64,000 nt of DNA from Mesorhizobium japonicum MAFF 303099. Lineage in GTDB: Bacteria > Pseudomonadota > Alphaproteobacteria > Rhizobiales > Rhizobiaceae. Each line of letters opens with the position of its first letter. Position 1 is the stretch's first letter. The translations under genes were made by a program, and so were the position numbers. The notes under the pieces are model-generated. The model was not told the DNA's origin. It saw only the letters and a program-made list of their open reading frames with translations, and did not search any database. Positions 27,234 to 36,245 of this stretch are shown one piece after another. Where the stretch lies: the NCBI RefSeq assembly GCF_000009625.1, contig NC_002679.1, positions 62,001-126,000 on the forward strand, written 5' to 3'.

Positions 27234-27769
27234 GATGAGATATTTTCGACTAAGCCGCTCCGCGATTGCGGAGCCGGCGTGGGGGTAGCAGCAAGGTGCG
27301 ATGAGGCTAACCATTTCTTTACTACCAGCCCGCATCTTCACCCCGCGCTTTGTACTGAGTGCGCGTCTCGGGTGACAGGGTGGGGAGAAGTCCCCACCCA
27401 TCCGGTGATGAAATATGAGTTGGCCGAAGGAGGGCAGTTCCGCTTATGAGCGGATTTCCGTTCTCTTCTTCAGCGCACGGCTGGATGCGACGAACAACGC
27501 TGCTGAATTTGCCTGAGGCATTGGCCGCCGAGCCACGCGGGCCGGCAAGCGATCCCGACAACCCGTTATTGCGCGATATCGGCACCAATGTCCTGAAATG
27601 CCGACTGCATTCACATCCCGACGTGGCATGCCGCTACAATGCCAATCTTCTTGAGTCCGGAGCAGCGCGCCCGTGAGGCTTACGGCAATAGGGAGCACGA
27701 ATTTTGCCGTTTCGCGCTTTCTTTGGAATGTCATTCGTCGCCAAGGGGTCGAAATAAGATCAAACAGGC
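27234..27769. other. Stretch with a possible small gene and the sRNA promoter region
   Basis: A plus-strand frame at 27446-27676 (76 residues) contains NPLLRDIGTNVL and might be a small gene, but without a clear ribosome site. A stem GCTCCGC-GATT-GCGGAGC lies near 27255-27273 without a T-run. TAAGAT at 27755-27760 is a plausible -10 element for the sRNA that follows; no good -35 is visible. Confidence 0.35.
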
Positions 27770-27870
27770 AAAATCGTTCGGCGGTTTCCTCCCATTGCGT
27801 CGAACGGTGTTCCCCTCTGAAGGTTTTGACCCTTCTTTTGGCCGGGCCGTGTTCGAGCCCGGCCTTTTTT
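27770..27870 (+). ncRNA. AbcR-like (alpha-r15-type) small RNA, copy 2
   Basis: Stem 1 CGTTCG...CGAACG (27775-27806) presents the loop TTTCCTCCCATT, identical to copy 1 at 3045-3154. The linker GTTCCCCTCTGAAGGTTTTGACC is nearly identical, and stem 2 GAAGG...CCTTC is conserved. Stem 3, GGCCGGGC-loop-GCCCGGCC followed by six Ts (27865-27870), is a strong terminator. Stem 1 and the terminator differ in sequence from copy 1 yet keep pairing, which is covariation supporting a real structured RNA. It probably pairs with ribosome sites of transporter mRNAs (inference from the AbcR family). It is transcribed toward the CYTH-CHAD gene, which is on the opposite strand. Confidence 0.72.
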
Positions 27871-28037
27871 GTTCGAGGGGCTTCTTGTTCAGCGCCGTCT
27901 GGAACGCGTTTTCCCTGAGGTCAAACATTCGGAAACAATGGAGTGCGCCCCTGGTAGCCATGCTCGGTCATCGAGCGCGCTTGGATGAAATGGGTGTCGT
28001 GACCGTGCCGGCTCGCTCGGTCTCGAGCACTGGGTGC

Positions 28038-29489
28038 TCATCGCCAGAAGCGCCTCGTGTTGACCAAAGCGTCGTGCGCCTCCGCGGCGTCCTCAAGAAG
28101 CTTGGACTTGTCTTCGGCGCTGAAGAGATCCTTCGCGCCAGCCATGTCCGAAAGCTCCAGCGCCGCCAGCATACCAGGGGCGGTGGCGAGATCGTTGAGG
28201 CGGCCGAGGTTATCCTGCAGGTCCTCCATCGCCCTAATGAACCGTCGATGGCGTTTGGCTTCGGCCTTGCTCTTGTAAAGCGGCTGGAAGAACTCCGCCG
28301 CATAGCGCAGTTTCTTTGCGACGATGCGCACTTCGTGGCGGGTCTCGTCATCGGCGTCGATGAGATCGCTGCCGCCCTTCGCCACCTTTTTCCAAAGTTT
28401 ATCAAATACACCGGAGGCGAAACCCCGTGACGAGTGCTCGTGAAGCGTTTCGTCCGCCTGGTCGGCTCGCCAACTCCTGATGGAAATCCACTCAGCGGCA
28501 TCGATCATCAGCGCGCGGGCGCGCGCCGAGGAGAGCGATGCTTCGACCGCGGCATAGGCGTCCTCGCGCGCGTCTTGAAGACGGCTTGAAAGAGCCTCGC
28601 TTGAAGCGCGGTCGATCATCACGTCGATATTGCGCGCATCGCCAAATTCCGAGGCGAGCCATGTCAATTCTTCGCGCATGTGGTCGAAACGGCTGTCGTC
28701 GAACAACGACTTGCAGATCGAGCATAGCGAGCGTAGCCGTCGCAGCGACACGCGAGCCTGGTGCAGGGCCTCGGCATCGCGGGACCAACTCAGCACCATT
28801 TCATTGAGGCGAAACTGTCTGAGACACGCCGTGGCGATGCGCACGAAGGCCGTTGCCGCGCTCATCTCGCACGTGAGCGGGATCGAAGCCGTCTTCGCAG
28901 CACCGGGCGCCGAGCCAAGCAGACGATAGCCCCGTTCCGCTTTGCTCAGCACCCCGAGATGCGCCGGCGTGATCAGGTCGACTTTCCGGGCGAGTGCAAA
29001 CAGCGCCGTCGGTGAGCCAGCCTTCTTTTCCAACTCGATCTCGCACAGCGGCGCCTCGCGATCGGCTGCAACGACCTTGCCAAGATCCAAAGTGACTTCG
29101 AGTGTGGCGTCGCCATCCACAACATTCCAACGATGCCGTTTGACATGAACCTCGAACAAGGGCGCGAGCTCTGGGCCAGCTCCTGCACGCAGGTCTCGGA
29201 TCTGCGGATCGTCAACTATCGGTGTATCGCCGGCGACCGGTCGCTCCCATTCCTGGCGTGTGAACGATCCGGCCGCCGTGCCATCGGCGGCTTTGAGGGT
29301 TTGGATCTTTTCATTTCCCGATTGCCGAATGCGAAGCGACAGGCTGCGCTTGGACAAATCCCATCCGGGGGTGTCGAAATAGATGGATCTCTGCTGAAGA
29401 ATGGTGGGCGAGGATCCGAACGGATTTTTCCTCAGGAGCGATCCAGCACCCGATTGCGAAAGCTCGAGCTTCAGTTCCGTTTCCTGCAT
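28038..29489 (-). CDS. CYTH-CHAD domain protein
   Basis: The start MQETELKLEL at 29489, with GAGG 7 bases upstream, fits the CYTH domain, whose ExExK motif is ETELKLE. Residues 1-200 carry the CYTH strands (YFDTPGWDLSKRSLSLRIRQ, LEVTLDLGKV, CEIELEKKAG). The C-terminal half is a CHAD domain rich in conserved His and Arg: ALHQARVSLRRLRSL, DETRHEVRIVAKKLRYAAEFF and RAMEDLQDNLGRLNDL. CYTH enzymes act on triphosphates and CHAD domains bind polyphosphate, so a role in polyphosphate or triphosphate metabolism is likely. It is a stand-alone gene of about 483 residues, normal for this fusion. Confidence 0.93.
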   Translation of the reverse strand: MQETELKLELSQSGAGSLLRKNPFGSSPTILQQRSIYFDTPGWDLSKRSLSLRIRQSGNEKIQTLKAADGTAAGSFTRQEWERPVAGDTPIVDDPQIRDLRAGAGPELAPLFEVHVKRHRWNVVDGDATLEVTLDLGKVVAADREAPLCEIELEKKAGSPTALFALARKVDLITPAHLGVLSKAERGYRLLGSAPGAAKTASIPLTCEMSAATAFVRIATACLRQFRLNEMVLSWSRDAEALHQARVSLRRLRSLCSICKSLFDDSRFDHMREELTWLASEFGDARNIDVMIDRASSEALSSRLQDAREDAYAAVEASLSSARARALMIDAAEWISIRSWRADQADETLHEHSSRGFASGVFDKLWKKVAKGGSDLIDADDETRHEVRIVAKKLRYAAEFFQPLYKSKAEAKRHRRFIRAMEDLQDNLGRLNDLATAPGMLAALELSDMAGAKDLFSAEDKSKLLEDAAEAHDALVNTRRFWR

Positions 29490-29836
29490 GATGTCCTCGG
29501 CGCGGCACCGCTTCAGGTAATCGGAGGAACCACCGGACATTGCGTCATAAGACTGTCACAAACAATCGCCCACCTCGACCAACTGCGACGGAACCTCAAG
29601 CTCAAGGCGCTACTGCGCGCCAAAGCAGAGCGGACCATCAGGGCCCCGTGGGACGCCGTCGCCTCGGTCCTCGACTAATTCACTCCGCCGAGTGCGCAAA
29701 ACTACCTCAAGACTGCAGATATGAATCGGATTCAACACGACGCACTCTAGCGTGGCCAAGGACATCGCGAATAGGTGGCGACCTGCCAACCTCGCACCGC
29801 GATATGGCTTGCCCACTGTCGCGATCCCGACAGATT
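29490..29836. other. Intergenic stretch upstream of the phosphonate operon
   Basis: No supported gene. Frames here are short and show no domain. It separates the CYTH-CHAD gene from the NifA-type promoter of the divergent phosphonate operon. Confidence 0.4.
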
Positions 29837-29852
29837 TGTATCGCGGCTAACA
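29837..29852 (+). promoter_or_regulatory. NifA-type upstream activator sequence
   Basis: TGTATCGCGGCTAACA is an exact TGT-N10-ACA site. It ends 53 bases before the -24 element, i.e. its centre lies near -87 relative to the expected start, the usual place for NifA binding. Confidence 0.72.
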
Positions 29853-29905
29853 AACGGAACCAGCCGCGCAAAGCCAACCAATTGCAATAACAACAGCTTT
29901 TTAGC

Positions 29906-29921
29906 TGGCATGGCGCTTGCT
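29906..29921 (+). promoter_or_regulatory. Sigma-54 (-24/-12) promoter of the phosphonate operon
   Basis: TGGCATGGCGCTTGCT matches the RpoN consensus TGGCACG-N4-TTGCW at all but one position. The invariant GG (29907-29908) and GC (29919-29920) are exactly 10 bases apart. Transcription would start near 29932, leaving a leader of about 155 bases before the PEP mutase gene. With the TGT-N10-ACA site upstream this predicts NifA control. Confidence 0.78.
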
Positions 29922-30087
29922 GCTTGAACTGTAACGTGCGCTTCGGCTCTGAGCCGTTTCCAGCGGATCTCACGATCATTGCGCATGTAGGCCAAAGGAC
30001 TCTTCTACAGCCAGGTCAGGGCGACGTTGAGTAGTCGTCCTGTTTCACCGAGTTCATTGGACCTGAGATTGTGGAGGAGGTCATACA

Positions 30088-31044
30088 ATGAACAAGGCGA
30101 TTTCGTTCGGGGCGGAACTCTTGCCAGCGACGGCGTCATCGACGACCCTGCGCGAGCTCATTCTTTCCAACGACCTAACATTCTTGATGGAAGCGCATGA
30201 TGGGCTTTCGGCCGCAATTGCCGAGCGTGCCGGCTTTCGCGGACTTTGGGCCTCTGGTCTTTCCATCGCCTCGGCGCTTGGCTATCGGGACGCCAACGAA
30301 GCGAGTTGGACGCAAGTCGTCGACGTCGTCGAGCGCATGGTCGATGCGACGAACATTCCTGTTCTTGTCGACGGTGACAGCGGCTTCGGAAATTTCAACA
30401 ATGCTCGCTTGGTCGCGCGCAAGCTTGAGCAACGCGGCGCCAGCGGCATCTGCCTTGAAGACAAGAGCTTCCCGAAAATGAACTCCTTCGTCGGCGATCG
30501 GCATCTGCTCCCTGACATTGACGAGTTCTGCGGCCGTCTCAAGGCCGTGAAAGACACGACGGGACCGGATTTCGTGGTCGTCGCGCGCATCGAGGCGCTG
30601 ATCGCCGGTCACAGTCTCGATGAGGCGCTATGCCGGGCCGACGCTTATTCAGAGACCGGCGCCGACGCAATCCTCATCCACTCCCGCGAGGCCGTCGCAG
30701 ACGAGATCCTGACCTTCACCAAGGAATGGAACAACAAGCTGCCGGTCGTCATCGTCCCCACCAAATACTACAAAACGCCGGCTTCGGTCTATCGTGATGC
30801 CGGCATTTCGACCGTCATCTGGGCCAACCATTCGATGCGGGCGGCGATCGCTGGCATGCGTGACGTCTGCGGCCGAATTCGGTCGGAAGAAAGCATCGCC
30901 GGGATCGAGGACCAGGTTGCCGGTCTCGACGAGCTGTTCAGACTGATGGGCTACGACGAACTAGCTGAAGCGGAAGAACGTTATCTACCGAAGCAGTCAG
31001 CAGAGCGGCGTCCGGGCGCCTTGGACCAGTTTCAAAAAAGCTGA
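30088..31044 (+). CDS. pepM: Phosphoenolpyruvate phosphomutase
   Basis: PepM rearranges PEP to phosphonopyruvate, making the C-P bond that starts nearly all phosphonate synthesis. GGAGGAGG lies 8 bases before the ATG. The 318-residue product is an isocitrate-lyase/PEP-mutase-fold barrel with the metal motif LVDGDSGFGN (95-102) and the diagnostic mutase signature EDKSFPKMNS (124-133), which distinguishes PEP mutase from lyases and hydrolases of the superfamily. The C-terminus has extra helical residues. It heads an operon with an aminotransferase 22 bases downstream. Because the equilibrium strongly favours PEP, a pulling step must follow; no decarboxylase is encoded nearby. Confidence 0.95.
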   Translation: MNKAISFGAELLPATASSTTLRELILSNDLTFLMEAHDGLSAAIAERAGFRGLWASGLSIASALGYRDANEASWTQVVDVVERMVDATNIPVLVDGDSGFGNFNNARLVARKLEQRGASGICLEDKSFPKMNSFVGDRHLLPDIDEFCGRLKAVKDTTGPDFVVVARIEALIAGHSLDEALCRADAYSETGADAILIHSREAVADEILTFTKEWNNKLPVVIVPTKYYKTPASVYRDAGISTVIWANHSMRAAIAGMRDVCGRIRSEESIAGIEDQVAGLDELFRLMGYDELAEAEERYLPKQSAERRPGALDQFQKS

Positions 31045-31066
31045 CAACTATTTCAGGGGGCCATGC

Positions 31067-32314
31067 ATGCTGTCGCAACGGATGTCTTTGCTTTCAGGTC
31101 CGGGCACTGTCGCCGCCCAAGAGCCAGCTGAGCTAGCTCAGCTGGCTGCCGCAGCCGGCCGTCAGATCATCGACCTTGCAGCCGGCGAAATCATCATTGA
31201 GACACCATTGTCGGTGCGCGAGGGAGCGATTGCCGCGATCAATGCCGGAACGAACCGCTATACCGACGCCATCGGTTTGACCTTGCTTCGCAAGGCGGTC
31301 GCCGAAAAGCTGGCGGCGCAAACGCACGTCGGCTGGAATTTGGAAGACATCGTTATCACTGCTGGTGCAAAGCAAGCACTGCTCAATGCTGCCCTAGCCG
31401 TGCTCGATCCGGGTGACGAGGTAATCATCATTCGCCCCAGCTGGCCGACTTTCGCGTCCCAGATTCTTCTGGCTGGCGCAAAGCCCGTGTTCGTTGATTC
31501 TCGCCCGTCGACGTATATTCCCAACATTGGCGCGGTCCGCGACGCTCTTACACAGCGCACAAAAGCCATTATCGTCAACTCGCCCAACAATCCGACGGGA
31601 ATTATCTATGATCCAACTACGTTGCGAGCTATCGGCGATCTCGCAATCGACCACCACCTCTGGATTGTTTCCGACGAATGTTATTCCTGCTTTGTATTCG
31701 CTGGGCGCCATGAGTCGATCGTCACCGCGCATCCGGGCGTCCGTTCACGCACGATCCTGGTCAACACTTTCTCCAAGGAACTGGCGATTACCGGGTGGCG
31801 GCTGGGCTATCTCGCAGGCCCCCCTGAGATCGTTGCCGCAGCGAAGAAGCTGCAGAGCGATATGACCTCGAATGCTAATGTGATCGCGCAGCATGCGGTT
31901 TTGCATCACCTGGAGGTCGGAGACTGCAGCTTTGAACGAAAGATGCATCAGCGGCTATCGAAGGCCCGCCACACGGGTCTTCGCATCCTGGCTGGTTTGG
32001 AGGGCGTCACGGTGCCCCGCGCCGATGGCACATTCTTCTTCTATCTCGATCTGAAGCGGCTTATTTCCGAGCTATCGGCTGAAGGTCCCGTTCGATCCGC
32101 GGACGATATTGCACGATTACTCCTGGACGAAACTGATGTGGCAACCGTTGCCGGCGGGTTTTTTGGCGACATGAATGGATTGCGTCTTTCCTTCGGCGTT
32201 CCACAAGACTTGCTGGAGCTGGGACTGAAACGCGTCGTCGAGACCCTAAACAGCCTGAAGACTAGGCAGCCTTCAAAAGGTCGGGTGACCAAGGCGCATG
32301 ATCCGGAAAAGTGA
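31067..32314 (+). CDS. Class I aminotransferase, probable phosphonopyruvate or related transaminase
   Basis: The 415-residue PLP enzyme belongs to the aspartate-aminotransferase subgroup: NRYTDAIGLTLLRKAVAEKL, NSPNNPTG (171-178), SDECYSCF, and the Schiff-base Lys237 in VNTFSKELAITGWRLGYLAG. It is the gene directly after pepM and has a close paralogue in the same cluster (34214-35404). In that position transamination of phosphonopyruvate to phosphonoalanine would pull the PepM reaction forward. The assignment of substrate is inference; an acceptor further along the path is also possible. The last 20 residues are basic and not part of the fold. Confidence 0.88.
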   Translation: MLSQRMSLLSGPGTVAAQEPAELAQLAAAAGRQIIDLAAGEIIIETPLSVREGAIAAINAGTNRYTDAIGLTLLRKAVAEKLAAQTHVGWNLEDIVITAGAKQALLNAALAVLDPGDEVIIIRPSWPTFASQILLAGAKPVFVDSRPSTYIPNIGAVRDALTQRTKAIIVNSPNNPTGIIYDPTTLRAIGDLAIDHHLWIVSDECYSCFVFAGRHESIVTAHPGVRSRTILVNTFSKELAITGWRLGYLAGPPEIVAAAKKLQSDMTSNANVIAQHAVLHHLEVGDCSFERKMHQRLSKARHTGLRILAGLEGVTVPRADGTFFFYLDLKRLISELSAEGPVRSADDIARLLLDETDVATVAGGFFGDMNGLRLSFGVPQDLLELGLKRVVETLNSLKTRQPSKGRVTKAHDPEK

Positions 32315-32363
32315 GCATCGGTGCTTCGACGGTCACGCTCAAGCGGAGAGAGGACAAGCGACC

Positions 32364-33449
32364 ATGGTTATCATCAAGGTTGAAAATCTCATCGATTTCA
32401 TCGCAGAAGTCTTCGGTCACGCCGACTCCTCGCCGGAAGAGGCACGTCGCATAGCAACCTATCTGACGACAGCCAATCTCACCGGCCATGACAGTCATGG
32501 CGTGATCCGGGTGCCGGGCTATATTCGCTGGAAAAAAATAGGTTCGGTGGTGCCAAACCAGACGGTCGAGGTCTTGGTCGACACGCCCTCGCTCGCAGTG
32601 CTCGACGGCAAGTTCGGCTACGGTCAGACGGTGGCGCCAGTTGCAGTGAAGCTCGGCATCGAGAAGTGCAAGAAGGCGGGCTTGGCGGCGGTGGCGCTGC
32701 GCAATGCCGGCCATATTGGCCGCATCGGCGACTGGGCGGAGATGGCGGCGGCCGATGGCCTCGTCTCCGTGCACTTTGTCAATGCCACCGATTCGCTTTT
32801 GGTCGCACCTTTCGGCGGTGTCGAGAGGCGCATGTCGACCGCGCCCTATTGCGTGGGAATCCCGCGGCAAGGCCATGATCCAATCGTGCTCGATTTCGCA
32901 ACCTCTGTTGTCGCGGAGGGTAAGTGCCTGGTCGCAAGCCTGGGCGGCAAGAAATTGCCCAAGGGCGCGCTGATCGATTCCGACGGCACCCTTAGCGACG
33001 ATCCGCGGTTGCTCTACGGTCCATACACCTCCGATAGCACGCGCGATCATACCCAGGGTATAGGAGCCATCCGCGCCTTTGGCGAGCACAAGGGCTCTGG
33101 CCTTGCCCTGATCTGCGAGCTGATGGGCGGAGCGCTGACGGGTACGGGTGCGACCGCCGCTAATCAACGGTTCGCCAACGGCATGCTGGCGTTCTATATC
33201 GATCCAAAGGTGGTCGATCCCGCCAATTTTTTCGACGGTGAAGTCACCCGCTATACCGATTTCATCCGCGCCACGAAGCCGGTCCCCGGCATCGAGCAGG
33301 TGCAGCTCCCGGGCGATCCAGAACGCAGGATCCGCGCCGAACGAACCAAGGATGGCATCCCGTTGCTCGATGATACCTGGGCCGCAATAGTGAACACCGC
33401 GCGTGAAATGGGCGTGAGTGAGACAGATATCCGGCAGGCCACAAGCTAG
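32364..33449 (+). CDS. Ldh2/MDH2-family oxidoreductase, candidate phosphonopyruvate reductase
   Basis: The product of 361 residues starts MVIIKVENLIDFIAEVFG behind GAGAGAGGA. The family motifs are clear: ANLTGHDSHGVIRVPGYI with the catalytic His, LDGKFGYGQTVAP, VALRNAGHIGRIGDWAEMAA, GIPRQGHDPIVLDFATSVVAEGK and FGEHKGSGLALICELMGGALTG. Family members reduce 2-oxo acids or oxidise 2-hydroxy acids with NAD(P). Reduction of phosphonopyruvate to phosphonolactate is a known way to pull PEP mutase in another pathway, so this enzyme is a candidate for that step. It lies 49 bases after the first aminotransferase. Confidence 0.87.
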   Translation: MVIIKVENLIDFIAEVFGHADSSPEEARRIATYLTTANLTGHDSHGVIRVPGYIRWKKIGSVVPNQTVEVLVDTPSLAVLDGKFGYGQTVAPVAVKLGIEKCKKAGLAAVALRNAGHIGRIGDWAEMAAADGLVSVHFVNATDSLLVAPFGGVERRMSTAPYCVGIPRQGHDPIVLDFATSVVAEGKCLVASLGGKKLPKGALIDSDGTLSDDPRLLYGPYTSDSTRDHTQGIGAIRAFGEHKGSGLALICELMGGALTGTGATAANQRFANGMLAFYIDPKVVDPANFFDGEVTRYTDFIRATKPVPGIEQVQLPGDPERRIRAERTKDGIPLLDDTWAAIVNTAREMGVSETDIRQATS

Positions 33450-33966
33450 AAAAGAGAGAGGTGCCTTGGTCGATTCGCTACGAGCCGTGGCTTCTGGTCA
33501 CCTCTTCCCACAAGGCGCGGGTCGGAGCATCGGAAGACAGACCCGGAGGCGTTTGGAGGTCGTGATTCCCTATTTGCCGAAGGAGATACGGCGATGGAAT
33601 CAGGGGCCGCAGAGATCGCCAGCCGACGCGACGAATGCGCATGGTCTCGGTGGATAAGTAAAGGAAAAAACATCACTAAAGAGCTTGCACCCGAAAATAA
33701 GGGATCACCGTCGAGCTCTCGTCATCCTTTTTAGGGCCACCGCTAGCCAAAACACCTAGCATTACGAGATGTACATGGCCATCGCAAGGCTCCCGTCTGT
33801 TAAAGAAATGTTACAGGTCTGCGTCGAAATGGTTACTATACTGCGAAATAACGCTACCTATAGGTTCTCCGTATTGACGCCGAACCCGAAAATACCTCTA
33901 TTGCTATTGTGACGGAGAGATGACAACGCATGGTACGCTCCTAAAGAAGTCAACCCGTACGCTCTT
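33450..33966. other. Gap inside the phosphonate cluster
   Basis: GAGAGAGG at 33450-33460 followed by a TTG (33466) opens a frame of about 60 residues (LVDSLRAVASGHLF...) that ends near 33657; it may be the stump of a lost gene. The segment 33660-33920 is AT-rich and could hold a promoter for the second half of the cluster. No further sigma-54 site was seen. Confidence 0.35.
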
Positions 33967-34150
33967 CTCCGAGTGTCGCAAGGCTCGAATCTCCACAGTG
34001 ATCTGGGCGCATGCGCGACGATATCGGCCATGCCCCGGGTTTGCGATCGGATCATCCGGGAAGAGAGCATTGCCGGGATCGAGAGCGAGGTCGCGATGCT
34101 CCAGGAGCTATTATTCGAACTAGGGCACTGCGGCGAGCTTTCCGCGGGCA
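33967..34150 (+). pseudogene. C-terminal relic of a second PEP mutase gene
   Basis: One frame reads ARISTVIWAHA and, after a frame change near 34005, another reads PRVCDRIIREESIAGIESEVAMLQELLFELGHCGEL. Both match the intact PepM C-terminus (GISTVIWANHS, DVCGRIRSEESIAGIEDQVAGLDELFRLMGYDEL). The first 240 or so residues are missing. It stands directly before the second aminotransferase, as pepM stands before the first. Confidence 0.85.
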
Positions 34151-34213
34151 GTGGATGGCCCAGGATAAGCTGTGGCAGGTGGTTCGTTCGAAAGAAGGTA
34201 GATGGAGATGCGC

Positions 34214-35404
34214 ATGTTGGCGCAACGGACAACCTTGTTGAAATCGTCGGGGACTGCGGCGGCCCGCGCCGCGGCGAAGGCTGCGGCCGATGCCGGGATG
34301 GAGATCGTTGACCTCACGGCCGGCGAAATCTGGAGCGAGCTTGCTCGAATGATTCGTCAGGGCGCTATTGAGGCGATCAACAAGGGCGTAAACCGCTACA
34401 CCGACCCTGTTGGCACGACGGAGCTTCGCGAGGCGCTGGCGCGGAAGGTCTCCCTCGAAACGCGGCAAATCTGGAAGGCTGAGGAAATTGCCGTTACTTG
34501 CGGAGCGAAGCAGGCTTTGTTCAATGCCGCAATGGTGCTTCTTGACCCAGGCGACGAAGTCATCATCCCGGTGCCGTATTGGACAACATTTCCGGCCCAG
34601 GTGCTGATCGCCGGCGGCAAACCGATTTTCGTCGATACCCGCTCCAATGGCTACGTGCCGCGCATCGAAGACATCGAAGCCGCCATCACCGAGCGATCGC
34701 GAGCGATCGTAATCAACACTCCGAATAATCCGACGGGCTCGGTCTATGACACCCAGACGCTGACAGGGATTGCCCAGCTCGCAATAGCACGGGATCTCTG
34801 GATCATTTTCGATGAGTGCTACGCCGATTTCGTTCATGGAGATGAAGCGCATCGGCCGATCGTCTTCCTCGTACCGGAAGTTCGGTCGCGCACCCTCATC
34901 GTCAACGCATTCAGTAAGTCTCTGGCGCTCACGGGATGGCGGATCGGTTATCTGGCAGGCCCCAAAGAAGTCATCGACGCCGTGAAGGCGTTGCAGTCGC
35001 ACACGACGTCAAACCCGAACGTCGTAGCCCAGCACGCCGTGCTTGCGCATCTGCAACGCAGTGACGGCTCCTACGAAGCTGGGCTTCGAGCACAACTTGC
35101 AAGCGCAAGGCAGGTAGGCCTCAGTATGCTTTCCTCGCTCACACAGGTTCCGATCCCAAGGGCACAAGGCGGATTTTATTTCTATCTCGACATATCCAAG
35201 CTTGTTTGGTCCGCGCGGCGGGAGAACGTCACCCGCGCACCCGACGAGATCGTGAGCGCATTGCTTACGGACGCTGGTGTGGGGGTGGTCTCGGGATCCG
35301 TTTTCGGCGACCCAGCGGGCCTTCGTCTGTCCTATGGCATCCCAACCGACCAATTGGTGAGCGGACTCGCCCGCCTCACGAGGCTTCTCAATTCCTGGAA
35401 CTGA
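34214..35404 (+). CDS. Class I aminotransferase, paralogue of the first
   Basis: Of three in-frame ATGs I choose 34214 (MLAQRTTLL), because GGAG lies 6 bases upstream and it aligns with the start of the paralogue. The 396-residue product shares the layout NRYTDPVGTTELREALARK, NTPNNPTGSVYD, DECYADF and Lys in VNAFSKSLALTGWRIGYLAG. It follows a decayed pepM, so the pepM-aminotransferase pair was apparently duplicated and only this half of the second copy kept intact. That suggests the two aminotransferases are not redundant. Nucleotide-activating and transfer genes follow at 27 and 1 bases spacing. Confidence 0.88.
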   Translation: MLAQRTTLLKSSGTAAARAAAKAAADAGMEIVDLTAGEIWSELARMIRQGAIEAINKGVNRYTDPVGTTELREALARKVSLETRQIWKAEEIAVTCGAKQALFNAAMVLLDPGDEVIIPVPYWTTFPAQVLIAGGKPIFVDTRSNGYVPRIEDIEAAITERSRAIVINTPNNPTGSVYDTQTLTGIAQLAIARDLWIIFDECYADFVHGDEAHRPIVFLVPEVRSRTLIVNAFSKSLALTGWRIGYLAGPKEVIDAVKALQSHTTSNPNVVAQHAVLAHLQRSDGSYEAGLRAQLASARQVGLSMLSSLTQVPIPRAQGGFYFYLDISKLVWSARRENVTRAPDEIVSALLTDAGVGVVSGSVFGDPAGLRLSYGIPTDQLVSGLARLTRLLNSWN

Positions 35405-35431
35405 GAGCGCAAAGTCTGAGGAGAGAGTACG

Positions 35432-36244
35432 ATGCTGAACTCGGACTTACCTCAATCGGCAATCATACTCGCGGCCGGCATGGGGTCTCGGCTTCGTCCC
35501 TTTACCAATACGCGGCCGAAGCCCCTTGTCGAGATCCACGGCATTCCGATAATTCACAACGCTTTGGCGAACCTTAGCTCCGTTGGCGTCGGCTCCGTCA
35601 CGATTGTCGTGGGATATCGTAAAGACGCAATTGAGTATGCTTGCGGCGAGCAGTTCGCTGGCATCGACATCACCTATGTTGAATCCACCGTCTTTGATCG
35701 CACTGGAAGCGCATATTCATTATGGCTCGCCCGTGACGCGCTCCTGAGCGGAGACGTTTACCTATTGGAGGGCGACGTCTTCTTTGACCTTGAGGCCATC
35801 AGATCATTGACCATGGCCAGGCGCCCGGATGTAGCCGCAGTCGCACCATTCACGGAAGCAATGGAGGGTTCGGCAGCCCTATTGAATGATGACGACGACA
35901 TAGTAGAGGTCCGGATGCGGCAGACCGGTGGCGATCTCCATTCGGCTGGAGGACAGCTTTTCAAGACGATGAATCTGTTTCGTTTCTCGATTGGCACTCT
36001 GTCGAAGACCCTCGTTCCGACGCTGAATGAACTGATCGAAGCTGGCAATACGACGATCTACACGGAACAACTCCTTGCGTACTTGATCACGAAGCGGGGA
36101 ATGAAGCTCGCCGCAGCACGATGTGATCACGTTCGGTGGTACGAAATCGACTGTGTGGCTGACTTGCGGATCGCTGAAGAGATATTCACTCCGGCTGCTG
36201 CGGTGGGGTCGGGCATCTCTATCGGACACCAGAGGGGGAGATAG
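35432..36244 (+). CDS. Nucleotidyltransferase, candidate phosphonate cytidylyltransferase
   Basis: The 270-residue product has the sugar-nucleotidyltransferase fold: AIILAAGMGSRLRPFTNTRPKPLVEIHG (9-36) with the NTP-binding loop and Lys, VYLLEGDVFFD as the metal-binding segment, and a late VRWYEIDCVADLRIAEE. It resembles LicC/PntC-type CTP:phosphocholine or CTP:2-aminoethylphosphonate cytidylyltransferases. Next to a CDP-alcohol phosphatidyltransferase, CTP activation of a phosphonate head group is the simplest reading. GGAGAG lies 6 bases before the ATG. The nucleotide used cannot be read from the sequence. Confidence 0.85.
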   Translation: MLNSDLPQSAIILAAGMGSRLRPFTNTRPKPLVEIHGIPIIHNALANLSSVGVGSVTIVVGYRKDAIEYACGEQFAGIDITYVESTVFDRTGSAYSLWLARDALLSGDVYLLEGDVFFDLEAIRSLTMARRPDVAAVAPFTEAMEGSAALLNDDDDIVEVRMRQTGGDLHSAGGQLFKTMNLFRFSIGTLSKTLVPTLNELIEAGNTTIYTEQLLAYLITKRGMKLAAARCDHVRWYEIDCVADLRIAEEIFTPAAAVGSGISIGHQRGR

Positions 36245-36245
36245 C

